A stretch of DNA of 64,000 nt, taken from positions 1-64,000 of the forward strand of contig CBDHFR010000004.1 in assembly GCA_965262665.1 (NCBI GenBank), in the 5' to 3' direction. The position numbers and the translations under genes are program-made. Each line of letters opens with the position of its first letter. Position 1 is the stretch's first letter. The notes beneath the pieces are model-generated. The model worked only from the letters and a program-made list of their open reading frames with translations, did no database searches and was not told the origin of the DNA. Shown here in pieces: positions 60,044-64,000 of this stretch. The DNA comes from CBDBND01 sp965262665 (GTDB lineage Bacteria > Pseudomonadota > Alphaproteobacteria > Rhodospirillales > Rhodospirillaceae).

Positions 60044-60306
60044 GGCCAGGCGACCTGCAAGCCCGGATGTAAAAGCCCCGGAAGCCCGACGACCTTATCG
60101 GAGCCGAAAGCACGCTTCAGCACTTTGGTCCAGAGTCCGCGTCCCGCGCCGATGTCTATGACGCGACCACAGGGCCACTGGATGAGACGCCGGATGAGCG
60201 CCACAGCTTCGGCGGAAGGGAACGACCAACCGAGGCTTTGGGACATCCAGTGCTCTATGTTGGAGGACAAGAGTGGGACGGGGCCCCAGGGCCAGTAGCC
60301 GCCACC
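60044..60306 (-). pseudogene. SAM-methyltransferase fragment
   Basis: The frame reads GYWPWGPVPLLSSNIEHWMS, then LGWSFPSAEAVALIRRLIQW and PCGRVIDIGAGRGLWTKVLK. The VIDIGAGRGLW stretch is a SAM-binding motif I. A TTG at 60270 is the only start in this part. Everything after VGLPGLLHPG is lost at the R1 half repeat. Substrate unknown. Confidence 0.55.
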
Positions 60307-60365
60307 TGCGATCAGCTACTTCACCGGCACGCCACAGCGCGGCCTCAACGTCCTTCAGGAGGCCG

Positions 60366-60580
60366 GATGCCGCAGCGACGAGATCCTCACGCTGCGATGG
60401 GAGGACGTCGACCTCGAACATGACGAACTTTGCTTGCGCGACGCGAAGACGGGAGCCCGCGCGGTCCCACTGTCACCGGCGGCAAGACAAATCCTCACCG
60501 AGCTCCCCCGAAAGCCCGACAATCCCTGGGTGATTTCGGGGACCTTGATCAGAAAAAAGTTAATGACTTATTTTAATTTC
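60366..60580 (+). pseudogene. Tyrosine recombinase, central fragment
   Basis: It begins within TGCRxDEIL: GCRSDEILTLRWEDVDLEHD holds the box I Arg (GxRxxEI), then LCLRDAKTGARAVPLSPAAR and ILTELPRKPDNPWVISG. The Lys of the beta2-3 turn is in DAKTGA. The C-terminal half with HxxR, GH and Tyr is missing and is replaced by AT-rich DNA after about 60540. Confidence 0.85.
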
Positions 60581-60639
60581 ATATCAATCGTTTGTATTCA
60601 TTTCTGCGTTCCAGAAAACCCGTGCGCGGCAAGTGCCGG

Positions 60640-60686
60640 ACCGCATAGGTACCATTATATTACTAAGCTCTGCGCACTTCTGCGCA
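60640..60686 (+). repeat. 47-bp direct repeat, right copy (possible attachment site)
   Basis: ACCGCATAGGTACC ... CTGCGCACTTCTGCGCA; see the partner at 57716-57762. The segment between the copies is 2.9 kb. Confidence 0.6.
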
Positions 60687-60734
60687 GGTTTGTCGATGCC
60701 CGAACGCCCTTTCCAGCCTGGTACGTGAGCACGA

Positions 60735-60814
60735 CAGTCCTTCCCGAAAACTTTATCTGCCGATCTTGATGATGCAAACTGTCCAGGTGTGGATGAGGTT
60801 TTCGAAAGGGACAG
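60735..60814. repeat. Palindromic repeat family R1, full copy
   Basis: 80 bp; AGTCCTTCCCGAAAACTTTA and GGATGAGGTTTTCGAAAGGG then ACAG; core GATGATGCAAACTGTCC and AGGTGTGGATGAG, the best consensus-like copy. It lies just before the next orphan gene. Confidence 0.88.
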
Positions 60815-60887
60815 TGACGTACAATTCAAGATGCCGCTTGAATAGGATTTGCGCCGTCATCAAATTCGAAAACTCGGAGTAATAGAT

Positions 60888-61541
60888 ATGTGGTGGACGA
60901 CGTTCGAAATTGTTTTAGCAATCATTGGACTTGCAACGGCGACAACTCTCTGGAAAAAAATTGAGGAGAGACGGAAATTGCTCGTATTGGGATGTCTAAT
61001 GATAGGTATTATCGCATTGAGTGTTCGTTCCCAATTTGCGACAACGCATAACGATGAGGTGATAGAGAAGTTACGTGTCCAATTACACATCGCAGAGGAG
61101 AAGCTTACAGAAAACGACTTGGTACGGAAAAAGGTGATTGCGTATGGCGACATGGCGAAATTAAATGCTGATGGAAGTACCGGCATTGTAAAAAAGGGAG
61201 GCTCATTGGCTGGTGGAGATACCGCAATCACGCCAATAGCAGAAAAGATATGGATATATTCGGGGGAGAACAACGATATACGTCGCGCGAAGTGTGACGA
61301 GGACGGAATGAAGCATGCAATGAAGCTAACCGAAGAGCATCCGGATTTCCCTTTTTCGTACTATGTGTTGGCTGCATGCCAAGAGGCAAAAGGCGATCCC
61401 GAATGGATTGCACCCTCCCGCCGGGCTCTGGATATACTAGAATTCACAACCCAGGTGCCCGCACACAACCGTCATCACGATACAGTGAAACAACGACTTA
61501 GTGATTGGATGAAAGAAGCCCAAATACCGCAAAACAATTAA
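60888..61541 (+). CDS. Orphan protein with two membrane segments
   Basis: 217 residues from ATG 60888 (MWWTTFEIVLAIIGLATATT), with GGAGTAATAG upstream; the open frame begins at 60849. A second membrane helix (LLVLGCLMIGIIALSV) is at about 36-52. Then comes a coiled-coil-like stretch (NDEVIEKLRVQLHIAEEKLT) and a C-terminal helical part (HPDFPFSYYVLAACQEAKGD) reminiscent of a TPR. Not recognised. AT-rich, alone between R1 copies (60735 and the half at 61627), the same arrangement as the gene at 25024-26055. Confidence 0.65.
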   Translation: MWWTTFEIVLAIIGLATATTLWKKIEERRKLLVLGCLMIGIIALSVRSQFATTHNDEVIEKLRVQLHIAEEKLTENDLVRKKVIAYGDMAKLNADGSTGIVKKGGSLAGGDTAITPIAEKIWIYSGENNDIRRAKCDEDGMKHAMKLTEEHPDFPFSYYVLAACQEAKGDPEWIAPSRRALDILEFTTQVPAHNRHHDTVKQRLSDWMKEAQIPQNN

Positions 61542-61626
61542 TCCAAAGTTGCAAGCAATGGAGCAACACCCTGCCTAACCGTTAGATCTGCCAGCCCGAA
61601 ACTATCGACAGATCAAGGCCAATCCC

Positions 61627-61645
61627 TGTGCCTTCCGAAAACCGT
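61627..61645. repeat. R1 repeat, arm only
   Basis: GTGCCTTCCGAAAACC, the left arm of R1, directly at the end of a transposase fragment. Confidence 0.5.
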
Positions 61646-61770
61646 AGCCGCCGTGGCGGCGAAGCGGAGAATCCAATCGACCTTGTCCTGACCTTGGTGG
61701 CGCACCTTGCCCGGCAACCCATAGTTTTGCATCCAGCCAAACAGTTGCACGATCGGAAGGCCGGCACGGC
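61646..61770 (-). pseudogene. Transposase C-terminal remnant (IS5-like)
   Basis: One minus frame reads VQLFGWMQNYGLPGKVRHQG, then QDKVDWILRFAATA, like the C-terminal DDE_Tnp tail of IS5-group enzymes (K.R..G..KV.W...FAA.AYNL). The usual YNLVR is replaced by the R1 arm. Too short for a firm family call. Confidence 0.4.
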
Positions 61771-61813
61771 AAAGTCTGAAATTTAGATGGCACGCAGGGC
61801 AACGAGGGCCTTG

Positions 61814-62152
61814 TTATGGTTCCAACAATCGTATCGCCCCGGGCCAGACGACAGCCAACAGGGCCACGATCAGGAGCGCCTGGTTCTGCGCCAGCCAGGC
61901 CGGATCGTTCCAGCGGGTGGCAATCTCTATCACGCCCTGGGCGAGAAAGACGGCCAGTTCGGAGAACGGGCCGAATGCCAGGACGCCCCCGACCGGCGTC
62001 GCCGTCCCCAGTGCGATGCGGCGCACCCACAGGCGCCGACTGATGCGCCGCACGACGTTGCCGCTAAAGCCCTCGTCCTCCAGGGGCGGGGTGAGCGTCT
62101 CAAAAAGTTCTGAGAGCGGGCTTTCCTCGTCAGGGGTTATGCGTCTATTCAT
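61814..62152 (-). CDS. Small membrane protein co-transcribed with the sigma factor
   Basis: 112 residues from ATG 62152, overlapping the sigma-factor stop by 8 bp. An acidic N-terminus (PDEESPLSELFETLTPPLED) and basic VVRRISRRLWVRRIALG precede two membrane segments (TPVGGVLAFGPFSELAVFLA, ALLIVALLAVVWPGAIRLL). Position and coupling suggest an anti-sigma-like partner, but no zinc motif HxxxCxxC is present. Function inferred from context only. Confidence 0.65.
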   Translation of the reverse strand: MNRRITPDEESPLSELFETLTPPLEDEGFSGNVVRRISRRLWVRRIALGTATPVGGVLAFGPFSELAVFLAQGVIEIATRWNDPAWLAQNQALLIVALLAVVWPGAIRLLEP

Positions 62153-62696
62153 CAGCACTGGTCCGGAGGTCGAAGCGGTCGCGAATCCGCGCCACACCTC
62201 TGCGAATGTGGGACTTCACCGTTCCCAGCGGCATTTCGGTGAGCTCGGTAATCTCCCGGTGGCTCACCCCGTAAGCGTAGCAAAGGACCATGGCAACGCG
62301 CTCCTCTTCGGTCAGTGACGCCAGCATCCTGGGTAGGTCGGCCACGCCGGCGTCGCGGCTTCGCGCGACATGGGACTCGTTAGCCAGCTGCTCCCGACCG
62401 AGAGCATCCGCCAATCTCGCCTCTCTGCCCTGCCGGAGGCGTGACTGGAGAAACATGTTGTAAGCCATCTTCATCACCCAGGCCTTGAACCGCTTGCCAT
62501 CCCGGATTGTGTGCAGCCGTTCCCATGCTCGGATAAAGGTCTCCTGCGCCAGGTCATCCGCCCACGAGGGGTCGCCCGTGAGGTGCCGGAGCCAGTTGCG
62601 TACATCCGACTGGTACCGGCGGATCAGCTCGTCATAGTCCGCCGGGTCACGGGTCGCGATCGCACGGGCAATGAGTTCCACATCGCGACTCGCCAT
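62145..62696 (-). CDS. ECF-type RNA polymerase sigma factor
   Basis: 183 residues. Region 2: YDELIRRYQSDVRNWLRHLT, WADDLAQETFIRAWERLHTI and RFKAWVMKMAYNMFLQSRLR; region 4: LPRMLASLTEEERVAMVLCY, AYGVSHREITELTEMPLGTV and KSHIRRGVARIRDRF. It directs transcription of a small regulon, probably including its own operon of three genes (62718-63083, this gene, 61814-62152). No clear ECF promoter was identified by eye. Confidence 0.93.
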   Translation of the reverse strand: MASRDVELIARAIATRDPADYDELIRRYQSDVRNWLRHLTGDPSWADDLAQETFIRAWERLHTIRDGKRFKAWVMKMAYNMFLQSRLRQGREARLADALGREQLANESHVARSRDAGVADLPRMLASLTEEERVAMVLCYAYGVSHREITELTEMPLGTVKSHIRRGVARIRDRFDLRTSADE

Positions 62697-62717
62697 GGGT
62701 GTGCCTGTTCCGGCGCG

Positions 62718-63083
62718 TTATTCTGACTTGCCGAATTTCCACAGGCCCAGGTAGGCGATGCCGATCAGAAATGGCAGCGAACCAGCGGCGATCAGCGGAC
62801 GCATGGCATCTTCCTCGCCGACCAGCGCCCCGAAGGCGGCCAGCCCAAGTCCGGCGCCGATGAGGATGACGCCCCGGCGAAGATCGGATCTCTCGGGCTG
62901 CGGAGACTGCCCGAGCCGTTCCAGTATCTCGGGGGTAAGTTGCTGACCCTGTTCGATCGCCGTGCGCACGGTCTCCTGGACCGCTTGCTTGGTGCGATGG
63001 CCGAGGTAGAAGTACGCGCACAGTACGACAGCGATGGCGACGAACAAGGCAATAGGTGTGAATACAACGATTTCGCTTTCCAT
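62718..63083 (-). CDS. DUF6249-like membrane protein
   Basis: 121 residues from ATG 63083 (MESEIVVFTPIALFVAIAVV), with GGAAAACGAAATGG context; the open frame goes to 63161. An N-terminal membrane helix, a polar middle (TKQAVQETVRTAIEQGQQLT and PEILERLG), and two further helices (GVILIGAGLGLAAFGALVG, SLPFLIGIAYLGLWKFG) match the DUF6249 plan, and such genes commonly stand before ECF sigma genes. It is first in the operon. Confidence 0.8.
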   Translation of the reverse strand: MESEIVVFTPIALFVAIAVVLCAYFYLGHRTKQAVQETVRTAIEQGQQLTPEILERLGQSPQPERSDLRRGVILIGAGLGLAAFGALVGEEDAMRPLIAAGSLPFLIGIAYLGLWKFGKSE

Positions 63084-63251
63084 TTCGTTTTCCTTGTCCC
63101 TATCCAGTATAGCGAAGCGGCGAGATGCCGCCCTTATGGAATAGATGCCCGCAGCGTCCAATTTGGATGCAGGCCACGGCTGCGCGACACAGCGGCATTG
63201 ACTCAGAGCAATCGGGTGAAAAAGTGCGTGACAATGTGTTGATGTGCTGAA

Positions 63252-63330
63252 TTGTGTCTATGCCCCGTTCGAACAGAATATCTTCGACCTGACGCAACGA
63301 CAGCGGATAGCGGATATCCGTCGAACCAGA
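63252..63330 (-). pseudogene. IS6-family transposase N-terminal scrap
   Basis: About 25 residues, DIRYPLSLRQVEDILFERGI, matching the start of IS6/IS26-type transposases (Y.LS.R.VE.LL.ERGI). It is cut on both sides. Confidence 0.5.
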
Positions 63331-63387
63331 CCGGTAACGCCGCCGTCACCGGATCGTCTTCGGGCCGCCCCGCGCGACGAGCCGTTT

Positions 63388-64000
63388 TCATTCCGCCGGC
63401 TCGTCGTCGCCCTTGGACCATCGCCGGTTCTCCTCCGCCCGCCACGCTTCTTTCGTGGCATCCAGCACCCGCCGCATGATCGGCACTGTCGCAAATGCCC
63501 GGCCGTAGAGCAGCGCAGCCGCCGTCGCCGCGAAGGAGCGCCAGTCGCCGTCTCCAGCGCCTTTCAGGACATAGGCAGCGCGCAGCATGAGCGCTGCCCA
63601 GTTTTCCCTGCGCTCTTCGAGACGGGGCCAGAACGCGGTTTCCACCCGATCCCCATGCCGGTTCTCCTGCACCGCATCGTCAAAGAGCGCCGTCCCCTCA
63701 TACCAGTCGCCAACCGCCGCGTGACCGTCCGGCCAAGCCCCGCTGCGTTCGACCAGATCGTCCCGCTCCTCCGCGCCAAGGCCGGCGATTTCGCCTTCCG
63801 GATCCACTTCGCCCAGCCAGTCCCAGACCGTCATCGGCTGCGGACGCAGTTCCGTGAGGCCGCAGACAAGCGCGACATCGATCAGGCCCGGCGGCGGCAG
63901 GCGCTCCGAGGCCAGGCCGTCAGCCAGTGCCGCGGCGAGCATCCGTTCCATATTCGACCATCGCAGGTCGATCGAATCAGCGGTGTGCTCCAGCTTCCCG
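63388..64000 (-). CDS. Unidentified protein, C-terminal part, runs off the window
   Basis: The minus frame is open from the window edge (KLEHTADSIDLRWSNMERML) to TGA at 63388, at least 204 residues. Features: LPPPGLIDVALVCGLTELRP, MTVWDWLGEVDPEGEIAGLG and WPRLEERRENWAALMLRAAY, helical, tryptophan-rich, no known motif. MERMLAAALADG at 63951 is a possible internal start. The reading frame and GC-rich codon use support a real gene, but I do not recognise the family. Confidence 0.6.
   Translation of the reverse strand, partial: GKLEHTADSIDLRWSNMERMLAAALADGLASERLPPPGLIDVALVCGLTELRPQPMTVWDWLGEVDPEGEIAGLGAEERDDLVERSGAWPDGHAAVGDWYEGTALFDDAVQENRHGDRVETAFWPRLEERRENWAALMLRAAYVLKGAGDGDWRSFAATAAALLYGRAFATVPIMRRVLDATKEAWRAEENRRWSKGDDEPAE

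Overview
The window is alphaproteobacterial chromosome, most likely from a Rhodospirillales-like lineage. The evidence is a 16S gene with alphaproteobacterial signatures in a 16S - tRNA-Ile - tRNA-Ala - 23S - 5S - tRNA-fMet operon, and a long core block whose content and order (grxC, nitrilase, DUF1178, ubiG, lysC, a RodZ-like protein, ispG, hisS, prfA, prmC, DUF4167, clpB) are familiar from that class. The genus cannot be named from sequence alone.

Layout. About 0.2-5.1 kb is a complete type II CBASS antiphage operon (patatin phospholipase CapV, a DncV-like CD-NTase, the E2-E1 fusion Cap2, the JAMM peptidase Cap3), preceded by a DUF2188 gene broken by a stop codon. From 5.1 to 27.5 kb lies a heavily rearranged accessory zone. 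It holds pieces of hsdM, IS256, IS630, IS110, IS3, IS21 and IS30, a probable ORF-less group II intron, a possible Tat-exported methyltransferase, a VOC-family gene split by an intact IS3 element, a TonB-dependent receptor, a beheaded S24-type regulator, a GFA-family protein, an exonuclease III gene and several orphan genes. From 27.5 to 50.7 kb is the core block. Three of its genes are broken by small indels: a formyltransferase-like gene, a TPR/OGT-like gene and clpB. A chimeric IS630 remnant (50.9-51.7 kb) precedes the rRNA operon (52.2-57.6 kb). Beyond tRNA-fMet (57.6-64 kb) there is a second accessory zone with integrase fragments, IS remnants, a DUF6236-like gene, and an ECF sigma factor operon.

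The most distinctive structure is a family of 77-82 bp near-palindromic repeats. Their arms are roughly GTCCCTTTCGAAAACCTTAT and its complement around a conserved core. I see full copies at 5.2, 8.2, 19.3, 26.2 and 60.7 kb, variants at 19.9 and 58.3 kb, and half copies elsewhere. They occur only in the two accessory zones, mostly between single orphan genes, and half copies sit exactly where several genes are truncated. One orphan membrane-protein gene lies in a 1,300-bp unit bounded by direct copies of the same 32-bp repeat end. This suggests a MITE-like or cassette-like element that has shaped the accessory DNA.

How genes work together. The CBASS operon should sense phage, make a cyclic nucleotide and activate CapV to degrade membrane phospholipid, with Cap2 and Cap3 conjugating and releasing the cyclase C-terminus. 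The core block covers translation (hisS, prfA, prmC, map), isoprenoid and ubiquinone synthesis (ispG, ubiG), the aspartate pathway (lysC), purine synthesis (purB), redox (grxC) and stress response (clpB, apparently inactive as written). Several indels fall in short homopolymers, so raw-read checking is needed before calling true gene decay.
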